Shown in pieces: positions 24,382 through 33,518 of a DNA stretch of 35,858 bases. Each line of letters opens with the position of its first letter. Position 1 is the first letter of the stretch. Origin of the DNA: Rhodopirellula sp. (GTDB taxonomy: Bacteria > Planctomycetota > Planctomycetia > Planctomycetales > Planctomycetaceae); assembly GCA_013203845.1 (NCBI GenBank), contig JABMPE010000710.1:1-35858 (forward strand), written 5' to 3'. The notes beneath the pieces are model-generated. The model was not told the DNA's origin and made no database searches. It was given only the letters and a program-made list of their open reading frames with translations. Both the position numbers and the translations under genes were made by a program.

Positions 24382-26463
24382 CTAAAGGTAATAAGCAGCA
24401 GCGATATGGAATGCCACAAGAATTGGAAACGGCCAGAAGAACAGAATGTGCAACAGCGTCAGACGCGGTCTCCATCGTTTAAGCATTCGTTGCTTTGAGC
24501 CTGAGGCCCGGCTTTCGAGTGCTGAGATCACTCCGGTCAGACCACCTGCGAAGTTCAGCGTCAGAAAGCAGATCATCAGACTGAGGTTGAGATTCGCACC
24601 GAGCCTCATTCCGGTGTGGACAATCACTCCAAAGATTGTTGCCAGACCGAGCGTTCCATGCGCGGCTCGCCACCAGCCAAAATACAGGAAGTTGAATCGG
24701 GCTACTCGTTTTCTCAGCGAAAGCAGCAAGGCCAGTCCGACGACGGCCAGCAGCGTGAAGCCGCTCACCTGCTTCCAGAACGAACTCTGCCAGAGCAAAT
24801 CGATCTGATAGCCAAAATCCTGAACGCTGCTGGCGGCAGAAACAGGACCAAGTATTAACAGCAAGGGAATCAGCAATGTGGCCAGGACCGACACTCCCAG
24901 CAGACATCGCCAACCGGGAGAGGTCGCCTCGGGTTCCGCCGGTTGATTCGCAATTGCGGCCAGCAAAGGCAGGCAGGAGCCGCATACGGTTCCCGCGTGG
25001 GTTTTTCGTGAAAGTGCTTCGACGTTGAAGCAACCGCTCTGCCACGCTGACGTCAACTTGCCGCGCGTCACTGCTCGGCAACTGCAGACAATCGCTCCGG
25101 CAGGCCAATCCGCAACACATTCACTTTCGGCCGGCTCCCAGAAAGAACCCAGTGAACTGAATCGACGGCGATGCCAGGACCAGACGCGCCGGCGAGTGAC
25201 GATCCACTGTTGAATGACGGGCAATTCCGGAAAGGGTCCCACGCCCACTGCACCGACGATCCTGTGATTGCGAATGATGATTTTTCGATAAGTGTCAGGA
25301 CCGCGATGAATAAGATTCTTAGCACCTGATGGGTCCAGGTAATCGCCACACAGGGCGACGTCGACGCCGAGCAACTTCAGACGTGTTGACTGATCGCTGC
25401 CATTGAATCTGGCTTCACCTCCGGACAGGTTGGCGGCAAGAGTTTCTGCCATCAGGTAACCAGGAGCCACCAGACCATACACGGTTTCTGCGTGACAGAC
25501 ACATTCTCCGATTGCGTAGATGTTGTCGTCCGATGTTTGCAGACAGTCGTCGACAACGATTCCTCCGCGAGTTCCGATCTCCAGACCGCATTCACGAGCC
25601 AGCTCATCTCGTGGACGAATGCCTGCCGCGATGACGACCATGTCAACGTTCAATGGCGAACCGTCGCGAAACTCAAGCGTCAAACCGTGCGGATGTTGAA
25701 CAATGCATTCTGTCTGACGTTGCAATGTCGTCCTGACGCCCAGCCGCTCAACCAGTTCACGCAACAGCGAAGCCGCTTCGTTATCAAGCTGGCGAGCCAT
25801 CAGCGCCGGAGCCTTCTCGACCACATTCGTCGTCAATCCCAGACTGACGAGCGCACGAGCAGCTTCGAGTCCCAGTAGACCGCCGCCGAGAACCGCCGCT
25901 GTCTTCGAGTTGGCACCGTACGATTTAATTCGCTCCAGATCCTCAATGGTGCGATAGACAAAGACTCCCGCCAGATCAGTACCGCCAACTTGTGGAACAA
26001 ACGGCGCTGAACCTGTCGCGAGAATCAGTGACTCGAAGTGGACTTCTCGTCCGGACCGCGAGCGCACAAGTCGACGGTCGCGGTCGATCGCGACAACCGG
26101 GTCGTCGGTGCAGAGTTCGATACCGTTCAGCGAATACCACTCTTTGGGCTGGAGCTGTAAATCGTTTGCCGTTCGTCCTTCGAAGAAGGAAGTCAGATTC
26201 ACTCTGTCATAAGCCGCTCGGGGTTCTTCACCGAAGACAATCAGTGGCTGGTCATCGATCAGCTCAAGTCGTGCGGCTGCTGTTTTCTGCCGCGCGGACA
26301 CGAACCGCTCAAGAAACCGGCAGCCGACGGGTCCGTTGCCAACGACAACGATCGGACGCCGCGTCGATGGAACTGCTTCCTGCACAGTCAGGTGTACTCT
26401 TTCCGAATTGGTCAGGATCACAGACATGGGGATGGACGGATCAACAGAAAATGGATCGTTCAT
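24382..26463 (-). CDS. NirB-like flavoprotein fused to a di-haem-b membrane domain
   Basis: A 693-residue fusion. Residues about 37-440 are an FAD/NAD(P)-dependent oxidoreductase like the N-terminal part of NirB: VVVGNGPVGCRFLE, VLGGGLLGLEAARAL and IYAIGECVCHAE. Residues 460-497 are a BFD-like [2Fe-2S] module with Cys460, Cys462, Cys494 and Cys497. The sirohaem/[4Fe-4S] catalytic half of NirB is missing. From about 520 there are five hydrophobic helices. His602 and His616 lie 14 apart in one helix, and His672 and His686 14 apart in another, as in bis-His di-haem b proteins. I infer NAD(P)H electrons pass through FAD and Fe-S to haem b in the membrane and on to the cytochrome c encoded 22 bases downstream. 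Confidence 0.85.
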   Translation of the reverse strand: MNDPFSVDPSIPMSVILTNSERVHLTVQEAVPSTRRPIVVVGNGPVGCRFLERFVSARQKTAAARLELIDDQPLIVFGEEPRAAYDRVNLTSFFEGRTANDLQLQPKEWYSLNGIELCTDDPVVAIDRDRRLVRSRSGREVHFESLILATGSAPFVPQVGGTDLAGVFVYRTIEDLERIKSYGANSKTAAVLGGGLLGLEAARALVSLGLTTNVVEKAPALMARQLDNEAASLLRELVERLGVRTTLQRQTECIVQHPHGLTLEFRDGSPLNVDMVVIAAGIRPRDELARECGLEIGTRGGIVVDDCLQTSDDNIYAIGECVCHAETVYGLVAPGYLMAETLAANLSGGEARFNGSDQSTRLKLLGVDVALCGDYLDPSGAKNLIHRGPDTYRKIIIRNHRIVGAVGVGPFPELPVIQQWIVTRRRVWSWHRRRFSSLGSFWEPAESECVADWPAGAIVCSCRAVTRGKLTSAWQSGCFNVEALSRKTHAGTVCGSCLPLLAAIANQPAEPEATSPGWRCLLGVSVLATLLIPLLLILGPVSAASSVQDFGYQIDLLWQSSFWKQVSGFTLLAVVGLALLLSLRKRVARFNFLYFGWWRAAHGTLGLATIFGVIVHTGMRLGANLNLSLMICFLTLNFAGGLTGVISALESRASGSKQRMLKRWRPRLTLLHILFFWPFPILVAFHIAAAYYL

Positions 26464-26758
26464 GAAGTCCGTGCTGTGAAGATTTCAGGAGTCGCTGACG
26501 AGCGACACTCCCGACACAGTACGGTCAGCGTCGAGCAACGCAAGGAACGGACCACTCACACAGAAAGACTTCGGCAACATTTCGAAACGAATATCGCCAC
26601 GCGTGGTACATGGCATCTTCTGAGGTTTGCCACGCCAGAATAGCCGAGAAATCATCCACATTCAGAGGCAGGCGTGCATGGCCAGTGAGCATTGATTTTC
26701 GAAAACTGCTCCGAGCACAGGACGCTCTCTGGAATTGTAGAATCGGCCTGTTCATAAA

Positions 26759-26791
26759 GAAGGGGCGAAGTCGACTGGACTTCGCCCCTTC
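26759..26791 (-). terminator. Strong intrinsic terminator of the porin gene
   Basis: GAAGGGGCGAAGTC (26759-26772) and GACTTCGCCCCTTC (26778-26791) form a perfect 14-base stem around a 5-base loop. On the minus strand it is followed by a T-rich run (TTTAT). It lies about 58 bases beyond the porin stop. Confidence 0.85.
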
Positions 26792-26807
26792 CAGGATCGG
26801 AGATGTC

Positions 26808-26828
26808 GAGTTCCGGAATCCGGAACTC
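26808..26828. repeat. Palindrome just after the porin stop
   Basis: GAGTTCCGGA and TCCGGAACTC are exact reverse complements separated by one base. It sits between the porin stop and the main terminator. It could be an accessory hairpin or a binding site. Confidence 0.4.
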
Positions 26829-26848
26829 TGGCACTTGAGCGTCGAACT

Positions 26849-28438
26849 CTAGAACTTCAGTGTCGACATGAAGTAGAAGAAATCGGCGTCTTTCCGGTTG
26901 AGTGCCACGTCCTGAGTGACAGCATCTCCGTACCAGAACCAGCAGTAGCCCGTCTGAAGTTGCAGATTCGCCGTGGCCTGATACGTGGTGACGATGTCGA
27001 GTTCCGTTCCGAGATTCTTTGATGTCGAGCCTGGAGCTCCACCTGGCAAAGCAGCGCCGGCAGCGTTGTAAATCGGATCGGAAGCGTCGGCTTTGTCGAA
27101 CCAGTGCAGAGCACTCACAACGCTCAGCTTAGACGTTGGTTTGACGCTTCCCTGGAGGCTGTAGTCCAGCAGGTTGGAGCCGTTAAAGTTGTCGATGAGA
27201 CCCCAGTGAGCGTGTCCCAGCGGGAAGAGGGAGCTGACCGTATTGTTCGTGCCATCGGTCGGGTTGTTGTCTCCCGATCCGTACCAGAAGACGCCTTTCA
27301 GGGAAGGAGTCCAGGCGACATCGTTCCAGGTATAACCCAGCACGCTGGAAACGAATCCGGCTTGAATGTCCTGGTTGACTCCGCCGCGGAACGATTCTTT
27401 GCCGAACTGGTAAGCCCCTTCCAGTTCCCAGTTCCACATACCAACGACGTTGTCGCAATCCTTGACCGCCTGCTTGCCTTCCCAGCGAGCACCGATCGTA
27501 TGGCGATCGCCATCGATAATGGTCGCCTTGTCGTTGTTTTCGTTGGACCACAGCCAGTACAGGTCCAGCGTCTGATTCTCGGTGCCCTTCCATGTTGAAT
27601 ACACACCGCTGAACCATCTGCTTTGATCGGGGTGATCCGCAGAAGTTGGCCGGAAGATATTACCGGCAGCACCGTTGACCGGTCGCGTGGCAAAAGCGTC
27701 GATGTTCCAGTCCGCAGATGAGTAGTACAGCTTGACGCCTTCAAAGTTTCGGAATGTGTTCCCCCAGCCCAGCGGCGACACCAGGTGCTGAGAACCGTAC
27801 TGCAGAAACTGCCGACCGACTCGGCCGCGCAGTGTCCCTTCTTCGCCTTCAGCAATCCTGAAGTCGGCATAAAACTGCAGGAGATCAGAACGGTTTTCGT
27901 CGATCGACGTCACCGGCAGTTCTGCGTTGAAGATCGAGGCATCAATTGCCCGCACATAAGCGGTAAAGGCGTCGCCCTGTTTCAGTTCGACGTAAGGCGT
28001 GAAACGCCACAGATCGTAAGTCGTTCTTCCGGGGCCGCCTGGTCGCAGACGACCGGCTTCGTCCATGTATCGGTAACGCAGTTCACCTCCGACTGACCAG
28101 GTCCAGCAATCGCCGATCGGCTGGTTTTTCAGAAAACCGAGAAGTGGCTCATCGCTGAACAGCGGGCAGCCGTCGAGTGAGTTACTCAGGCCGCCATCGC
28201 ATCCCTGTGATGCTCCGCAGCTCCCCTCACCACAAGCTGAAGCCTCGGCAAGAGAACGGGTGAAACTCGCTGGCTGACCATGAAACTGACCGAGCAGAAC
28301 ATCGGACAAAGGCTCTTCAGACGCCGGCACATTCGGAATTTCCGCGACCGGAAAGACGCTGGGCTCACTGGCCTGAGAACCCGATGCCGAAAGGGCAAGG
28401 CTTGTCGCAAAAATGGCCATTGAAAATAGACGTTTCAT
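26849..28438 (-). CDS. Outer-membrane porin, alginate-export family
   Basis: About 529 residues from ATG 28438, with AGAGGT upstream and a clear Sec signal (MKRLFSMAIFATSLALSASG). The family pattern ELRYRYMDEAGRLRPGGPGR is at the start of the barrel, and the protein ends in aromatic FYFMSTLKF, as beta-barrel proteins do. Beta-strand-like alternation (EGVKLYYSSADWNIDAFATRP) runs throughout. A Cys-rich patch, CGEGSCGASQGC, precedes the barrel. Members named alginate export are often general porins in planctomycetes, so the substrate is open. It is upstream of the redox fusion gene on the same strand but has its own strong terminator. Confidence 0.85.
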   Translation of the reverse strand: MKRLFSMAIFATSLALSASGSQASEPSVFPVAEIPNVPASEEPLSDVLLGQFHGQPASFTRSLAEASACGEGSCGASQGCDGGLSNSLDGCPLFSDEPLLGFLKNQPIGDCWTWSVGGELRYRYMDEAGRLRPGGPGRTTYDLWRFTPYVELKQGDAFTAYVRAIDASIFNAELPVTSIDENRSDLLQFYADFRIAEGEEGTLRGRVGRQFLQYGSQHLVSPLGWGNTFRNFEGVKLYYSSADWNIDAFATRPVNGAAGNIFRPTSADHPDQSRWFSGVYSTWKGTENQTLDLYWLWSNENNDKATIIDGDRHTIGARWEGKQAVKDCDNVVGMWNWELEGAYQFGKESFRGGVNQDIQAGFVSSVLGYTWNDVAWTPSLKGVFWYGSGDNNPTDGTNNTVSSLFPLGHAHWGLIDNFNGSNLLDYSLQGSVKPTSKLSVVSALHWFDKADASDPIYNAAGAALPGGAPGSTSKNLGTELDIVTTYQATANLQLQTGYCWFWYGDAVTQDVALNRKDADFFYFMSTLKF

Positions 28439-28791
28439 CTGATTTACCTCTTCCCGCGAGGTACACCTGCCAGGACTTTGAGCCAATGGTCGTTAAAAAT
28501 GAGCGGTGGCGTACCCGTCAAGTCTGCTATCGGTCGCAGCTGGACCTCGCACGAGCGGCTGGATTCCGTCCAGTCGCAATAATTCGGAGCAGGCGAAGTT
28601 AGCCTTCCTGGACGCCGCAATCCGCACAATCGTTACGTCGTCATCCGCAGAAAACCTCGCTGGCTGCTTCCGCGAACGATGACGCATCTGGGATGATCCC
28701 AGGTCAACGCGAGCAATCGCACTCATTGAGGCGACATCCGTACGACGCGTCAGATGCGGGTGGTCACAGGGAGACTACGCAGCAGGCGGCA
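28439..28791. other. Interval between thiG and the porin
   Basis: About 350 bases with no supported gene. It holds a short palindrome CTGGGATGATCCCAG at 28688-28702 and presumably the porin promoter. Small minus-strand frames overlap each other and look non-coding. Confidence 0.3.
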
Positions 28792-29619
28792 TCAGCGAGT
28801 CGACGGGCTGATGATGCCTGTCTCTGGACTGGAAGCGGTTGCGTACAACTTCTTTGGAATGCGGCCAGCTCGGAACGACTGGCGTCCGGCCAGGCAGGCG
28901 TGCTTCATGGCTTCGGCCATGAGTGGCGGTTCTGTCGCGCTGGCGATGGCCGTGTTGAGCAGCACGCCATCGCATCCAAGTTCCATCGCAAAGGCGACGT
29001 CGCTGGCTGATCCAACTCCTGCGTCGATGATCATGGGATAATCCGGATCGTCGGCCTTCAGATATTCCAGGCAGATGCGGATGTTGTTGGGGTTGAGCAC
29101 TCCCTGACCGCTGCCGATCGGGCTGCCAGCCGGCATGACGGAAGTCGCTCCGGCGTCTTTCAAACGCTTGGCCGTGATCGGGTCGTCCGTTGTGTAACAC
29201 AGAACCTGGAAGCCGTCTTTGACCAGCGCTTCCGTTGCCTGCAGCGTCGCGATGGGATCCGGTAACAGCGTTTTTGTATCGCCAAGCACTTCCAGTTTGA
29301 CCCAGTCGGCTCCGGGGTTTTCAAGGCCTTCCAGAATCTCTCGACCAAGACGAGCGACTCGGATGGCATCTTCGGCGTTAAAGCAACCGGCTGTGTTCGG
29401 CAGGATCGTGTACCGGCTCAGGTCGATAAAGTCGAGAATGTTGCGGCCTTCGGCATCGATCAATCGTTCGCGCCGCACCGCCACAGTAATGACATCAGAG
29501 CCGCTGATTTCGAGACACTGCTGCATCATGTCGAACGTCGAATACTTACCGGTACCGACAATCAGTCGAGACTGCAGAGTGTGTGTTCCCAGAACGAGTG
29601 GTTTGTCCGACATCGTCAT
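28792..29619 (-). CDS. thiG: Thiazole synthase
   Basis: Forms the thiazole phosphate of thiamine from deoxyxylulose phosphate, ThiS-thiocarboxylate and a glycine-derived imine. 275 residues, a little longer than the usual 255-265. It has the start [19 protein letters not shown], the catalytic Lys in [25 protein letters not shown] and [19 protein letters not shown], plus VLLNTAIA. These are all ThiG hallmarks. The C-terminal IISPSTR extends past the usual end. It lies downstream of thiS and a lipoprotein gene on the same strand, with weak ribosome binding at the ATG. Confidence 0.95.
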   Translation of the reverse strand: MTMSDKPLVLGTHTLQSRLIVGTGKYSTFDMMQQCLEISGSDVITVAVRRERLIDAEGRNILDFIDLSRYTILPNTAGCFNAEDAIRVARLGREILEGLENPGADWVKLEVLGDTKTLLPDPIATLQATEALVKDGFQVLCYTTDDPITAKRLKDAGATSVMPAGSPIGSGQGVLNPNNIRICLEYLKADDPDYPMIIDAGVGSASDVAFAMELGCDGVLLNTAIASATEPPLMAEAMKHACLAGRQSFRAGRIPKKLYATASSPETGIISPSTR

Positions 29620-29637
29620 TGTGTTTAGGCGCTTAAT

Positions 29638-30183
29638 CTATTGAAGTGACTGGATCAACTGGTCGTCGGCAAAGATCTTTTTCATGACCTTCAGAATACG
29701 ACCATCATCGTACACGAAGTGGCCTCCGCCAACTGACTTACCATCAACGTAAACCATCAGAATTTTGCAGTTGAAGCAAAACAGTATGTCGACACTGAGA
29801 GTCTTGTTCAAAAACTGCACGCGATACCCAAAATCAGGCCTGCAGCCAACGGGTTCAAATTCGTAAATCGATAAGTCGACAATGACTTGGTTGAGTTGTT
29901 TTTGTAACGCCAACTCGACGCGAGCTGGTCCAGACTGCATTGGGTAATCATCTACTTCCCACTCAGAGCGATAAATTGGTCCATGCAGATCATCAAACGG
30001 TTCTTCGGACGGGTCGAGCCGAAATGCCTGACTGTCGTTTGCCGACAGAATGGAATCAACAGTTTCGTTACTTCCGAACACATCGGTAAGTGTTCCGGGT
30101 GTCATGGGAATCTTGTCCGGCGGCGACGAATTACAACCGTGTGCCGTAACAAACATTAGAACTGCGACGCAGCGATAGACCAT
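29638..30183 (-). CDS. Hypothetical lipoprotein between thiS and thiG
   Basis: About 181 residues. It begins MVYRCVAVLMFVTAHGC, a probable lipoprotein signal, though His at -2 is unusual for a lipobox. The mature part has PFDDLHGPIYRSEWEVDDYP, a strand-rich VIVDLSIYEFEP, and FCFNCKILMVYVDGKSVGGGHFVYDDGRI. I do not recognise a family. ATG 30183 lies 4 bases after the thiS stop, and thiG follows 18 bases after its stop, so it looks like a member of the thi operon. No thiamine role can be argued from sequence. The frame continues upstream to 30321, overlapping thiS, but those codons look unlikely. Confidence 0.6.
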   Translation of the reverse strand: MVYRCVAVLMFVTAHGCNSSPPDKIPMTPGTLTDVFGSNETVDSILSANDSQAFRLDPSEEPFDDLHGPIYRSEWEVDDYPMQSGPARVELALQKQLNQVIVDLSIYEFEPVGCRPDFGYRVQFLNKTLSVDILFCFNCKILMVYVDGKSVGGGHFVYDDGRILKVMKKIFADDQLIQSLQ

Positions 30184-30187
30184 TAAC

Positions 30188-30388
30188 TTACCCGCCACCA
30201 ACCAGCGTGACGACTTCCAGTCGGTCATTTTCTGCCAGTTCGCATTCGGCGTGACGCGCTCGCGGAACGAGTTCCAGGTTCCGTTCGACAGCGACGAACT
30301 TCGGACGCATTCCAAGTTCATGGAGCAGATCGGCGACTGTCGTACCGGCAGCGACTTCGCGAGCTTCGTCGTTCACCGTGATCTGCAC
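30188..30388 (-). CDS. thiS: ThiS sulphur-carrier protein
   Basis: Ubiquitin-fold protein that carries sulphur as a C-terminal thiocarboxylate to ThiG. With a GTG start at 30388 it has 66 residues, the typical size, and GGGAG lies 8 bases upstream. The frame extends to an ATG at 30469, adding 27 extra residues (MGGFNVSENSTG...), so the start is not certain. Family features are ITVNDEAREVAAGTTVADLL, AVERNLELVPR and the terminal Gly-Gly after VVTLVGG, with one extra Gly. It heads the cluster with the lipoprotein and thiG. No TPP riboswitch motif was found upstream. Confidence 0.85.
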   Translation of the reverse strand: MQITVNDEAREVAAGTTVADLLHELGMRPKFVAVERNLELVPRARHAECELAENDRLEVVTLVGGG

Positions 30389-30696
30389 CGATTTTTCTCC
30401 CGAAAGTTCTTTGCCGGTCGACAGGTTCTGACAACCCGTCGAATTCTCTGAAACGTTGAATCCGCCCATTCAGCGCGAGTTTAGGAACGCCGCAACAAGA
30501 CCGTCAAGGAGCTGAAATTTGGCACCTTCTTCTGCCGATCAAGTAAACATGCTTTGATCTGTTTTCCGCCGAGTCGTACAATTACGGTCCTGCTTACAAG
30601 TTTCACCGACTGCTTCCATCGCGGATTTGATCCGTCCTTCCTCCGAGCTCCTCACCATCCCGAACGCCTCGCGTTTTCCCACCTTGGAGTCCTGCA

Positions 30697-32016
30697 ATGC
30701 TCAATCTGCTTTCTGGAATCGACCGCACGTGTGAAGGTGTGTCCCGTCGCAGTTTTCTTCAGATTGGCTCGCTCGGTGGACTGGGCTTGAGTCTCCCGAC
30801 CCTGCTGGCGAACAGACAGGCTTCGGCAGCGGCGACTTCGAGCGACGTCAACTGCATCCTGATCTGGACTCGCGGAGGAACCAGCCATCACGACACGGTT
30901 GATCCAAAGCCAGAAGCTCCGGTCAGTATTCGTGGCGAATTCGGAGTCATCGACACGGCGGTTCCGGGAGTTCAATTCACTGAAATCGTTCCGACGCTCG
31001 CGAAAGAGCTGAACCGCTTCGCCGTGCTCCGTGGCTGGAATCCTCAAAACGGAAGCCACGGTTCTGCTGATCAGTTCGTGATGTCCGGTCGCCGGTTTAA
31101 CCCGGCACTGGCTTACCCGACGTACGGCTCGGTCGTGAGTTATGTGAAAGGCTTCAAGTCGGCGTTGCCACCGTTCGTGCAACTCGGCAGCCAGGTGGAT
31201 CGACGATTCGGTGGCGGCACGTCGGGAATACTCGGGCTCGAACATAGCCCATTCGAAATGCTCGAAAATCCCAACGACCAGAACTTCAGCGTCCGCGACA
31301 TCAGCCCAGCCAAAGGCACAACGATGGCTCGCGTTGATCGGCGACGGCAGATGCTGGCGAAGCTCGACGACCTGCAGAAAAAAGCGGACCTTCAACCGGC
31401 GAAGTTTGAAGCTCTCGAAGAAAACTTTCAGGCAGCGTTCAACATGATCACCTCGCCAGATACGAAGAAGGCCTTTGCTATCGAAGAAGAGGATCCGAAA
31501 CTTCGTGATCGTTACGGGCGACATCAGTTCGGGCAGAGCTGCCTGCTGGCTCGACGGTTGATTGAATCCGGCGTTCGATTTGTGACAGTTACCGACGGTG
31601 GCTGGGATACTCACGCCAACAATTTCAAATCCCTGAAAGAAAGCCGGTTGCCGCCTGTTGATCAGGCCCTGCCTCAACTACTGGCCGACCTTGAAGACAA
31701 GGGCATGCTCGACACGACGCTGGTTTGCTGGCTGACCGATTTCGGTCGAACTCCGAAAATCAATTCCGCCAGCGGTCGCGATCACTGGGCAAGTTCCGGT
31801 TTCGCAATCATGGCAGGAGCCGGAGTTCCTGGCGGACACATCCTCGGCGAAACAGACGGCGAAGGAGGCACGGTCGCCAAAGACGAATACCACAGCGCGG
31901 ACATTGCGGCGACGGTCTATGCAAAGCTCGGCCTGCCGCTCGATCTGATCGCTCAAGCTCCGGACGGTCGCCCTGTCAAACTGCTTGAAGGACGTCCCAT
32001 TCGCGAGTGGATGTAG
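30697..32016 (+). CDS. DUF1501 family Tat-exported protein
   Basis: A 439-residue member of a family very abundant in planctomycetes and found mostly next to DUF1553/DUF1549 genes. It begins with a twin-arginine signal, SRRSFLQIGSLGGLGLS (residues 16-32), so it is exported folded. The body is DUF1501, related to alkaline-phosphatase/sulfatase-like folds: CILIWTRGGTSHHDTVDPKP, WNPQNGSHGSADQFVMSGRR, VTVTDGGWDTHANN, LVCWLTDFGRTPKIN and GRDHWASSGFAIMAGAGV. The exact activity is unknown. A TTGGAG ribosome site precedes the ATG. It is divergent from thiS. No partner DUF1553 gene lies in the window. Confidence 0.92.
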   Translation: MLNLLSGIDRTCEGVSRRSFLQIGSLGGLGLSLPTLLANRQASAAATSSDVNCILIWTRGGTSHHDTVDPKPEAPVSIRGEFGVIDTAVPGVQFTEIVPTLAKELNRFAVLRGWNPQNGSHGSADQFVMSGRRFNPALAYPTYGSVVSYVKGFKSALPPFVQLGSQVDRRFGGGTSGILGLEHSPFEMLENPNDQNFSVRDISPAKGTTMARVDRRRQMLAKLDDLQKKADLQPAKFEALEENFQAAFNMITSPDTKKAFAIEEEDPKLRDRYGRHQFGQSCLLARRLIESGVRFVTVTDGGWDTHANNFKSLKESRLPPVDQALPQLLADLEDKGMLDTTLVCWLTDFGRTPKINSASGRDHWASSGFAIMAGAGVPGGHILGETDGEGGTVAKDEYHSADIAATVYAKLGLPLDLIAQAPDGRPVKLLEGRPIREWM

Positions 32017-32233
32017 TCCGCAGTCAGGGAGCAGTCGCCGCACAGTTCCGGCAGGAAACTTCCCGCTGGAGGTCAACGTCCGAAGTTCCCTGCGATTATC
32101 AGCAATCAGCGCGAACGAGTGTCGCTTCCGCATGGCTCCCTCCCTCGACCGCTTCTCAACGCCTTTCGGGAGCCAACGCTTGGCAGCCGGTCAGTCATCC
32201 TTTCATCGCTGACAAAGCACTCGCGACGTACTG

Positions 32234-33493
32234 TCAGATCTGCACAACTTCGGCGACAGCGGCGCAGGCCGCCTTGCCGATCACTGACCAGTCGTAGGTT
32301 TCTTCAGCCAGTCGGCGACCGCGTTCAGCAAATTCGGTGACCAGTTGCGGCGCATCGATCGCGGCGAGCAGGCCTTCGGCAAACTGATCGCGTTCGGCTA
32401 CCCACAGATGTTCGCCGTGGCGGCACTCGATGCCCTCACACCCAACGGGCGTGCTGATAACCGGCAGCCCGGCGGCAAAGGCTTCCAGAATTTTCAGACG
32501 TGTTCCACCACCCGAATCCAGCGGCACCGCCAGAATCGATGCCTGCTCCAGATAGTGTCCGACATCGGGCACGTTGGCGTGAACTTCGACATTCGGCAAC
32601 TCTGCCAGCGCCGTCACTTCAGGTCCGGGATTACGACCGACAATCTGCAGTCGAGCATCGGGACGCTCGGCAAGAATCCGCGGCATGACGTCGCGTGCCA
32701 GAAACTCGGCCGCCTTTGCATTCGGCTGCCAGGACAACGCTCCCAGATAGAGCAGCGTTGGACGAGCGTGTTTTCTCCCGATCGGATATTTGTTGAACGC
32801 GGCACAGTCGACGCCATTGGGCACCAGGCGAACGTTGTAGCCGCCCAGTTTTTGAAAGTAGCCCTGCTCGGTTTCTGAAACGGTCATGATGACACTCGCC
32901 GCCGCCGCAACCTGCTTTTCCATATAACGCAGCAGTCGCGCTTCATTATGAAGATACAGATTGACCGGAAACTTCCGTTCGGTAGCCACGCGTTTTGCGA
33001 GCGTCGAATAGACGTTGTGAAGGTCGGCGACGATGCGGGCTCTGGGAAACAGTCCGCGAAATGCCAACGGATCCAGATGATCGAGGTAGACCACGTCCGG
33101 CGTTTTCTTCGCCAGCTGCTTGCGGATTGCCTGTCGCATGGCCGGACGTTTGTGCCGGTTGAACATGACGTACGGCTCTTCACAAATCAGCGACGACACC
33201 ACTCGGCCCAGCTCGCTGATGGGATTCCGTTTGTTTTGAAACGCCGGAATCACCCGAATACCGTGTCGACCAAGAGCTGGCAAACCAGGATCGTCAGCCA
33301 GTTCGGCGCCGGCGATGACTCGAACGTTGAACTCTTCGGACAGCGCCTTGAGGATGTGGAAGCTGCGAATATGTCCGCCCGAGTTCAACGGCCAGGGCAG
33401 TTCACTGGTAATCACCAGGACGTCCGGTTTCGCTTTTCGAGAAGCAACTGCTGCGGACGAAGCCCGACTGAAAATCTCAGATACTGATGTCAT
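32234..33493 (-). CDS. GT4 glycosyltransferase (PEP-CTERM/EPS type)
   Basis: About 419 residues. The N-terminal signature ELPWPLNSGGHIRSFHIL is typical of the sugar transferases found near exosortase (PEP-CTERM) and polysaccharide loci. GT4 features follow: LVPNGVDCAAF, LLYLGALSWQPNAKAAEFL, NVEVHANVPDVGHYLEQASILAVPL and the donor-binding LKILEAFAAGLPVISTPVGCEGIE. No membrane segment. ATG 33493 is preferred to the in-frame GTG 33505. It is the third gene of the cluster, 25 bases after the other glycosyltransferase. It converges on DUF1501. Acceptor sugar unknown. Confidence 0.9.
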   Translation of the reverse strand: MTSVSEIFSRASSAAVASRKAKPDVLVITSELPWPLNSGGHIRSFHILKALSEEFNVRVIAGAELADDPGLPALGRHGIRVIPAFQNKRNPISELGRVVSSLICEEPYVMFNRHKRPAMRQAIRKQLAKKTPDVVYLDHLDPLAFRGLFPRARIVADLHNVYSTLAKRVATERKFPVNLYLHNEARLLRYMEKQVAAAASVIMTVSETEQGYFQKLGGYNVRLVPNGVDCAAFNKYPIGRKHARPTLLYLGALSWQPNAKAAEFLARDVMPRILAERPDARLQIVGRNPGPEVTALAELPNVEVHANVPDVGHYLEQASILAVPLDSGGGTRLKILEAFAAGLPVISTPVGCEGIECRHGEHLWVAERDQFAEGLLAAIDAPQLVTEFAERGRRLAEETYDWSVIGKAACAAVAEVVQI

Positions 33494-33518
33494 TTGCCGA
33501 ACCACTCAGAAACGAAGT

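Larger units (their letters stand above)
26464..26848. other. Intergenic region: porin terminator and upstream region of the fusion gene
   Basis: About 385 bases. It carries the terminator hairpin at 26759-26791, a palindrome at 26808-26828 and CCACGCGTGG at 26597-26606. No gene is supported. Reading the minus strand, the left part should hold the promoter of the redox fusion gene. Confidence 0.5.

Noticed and set aside
23520-24482. A 320-residue + strand open frame opposite the multiheme cytochrome
   Set aside because: The minus strand has ten CXXCH motifs and a membrane anchor; the + frame has no domain and is an antisense shadow.
24382-26463. Calling the fusion gene a nitrite reductase large subunit
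   Set aside because: The sirohaem/[4Fe-4S] catalytic half is missing and replaced by membrane helices, so nitrite reduction is not supported.
30470-30696. A TPP riboswitch upstream of thiS
   Set aside because: I looked for the conserved CTGAGA and later TPP-domain motifs on the minus strand and did not find them.
30652-31677. A 341-residue minus-strand frame opposite DUF1501
   Set aside because: DUF1501 with its Tat signal and ribosome site is clearly the gene; the other frame matches nothing.
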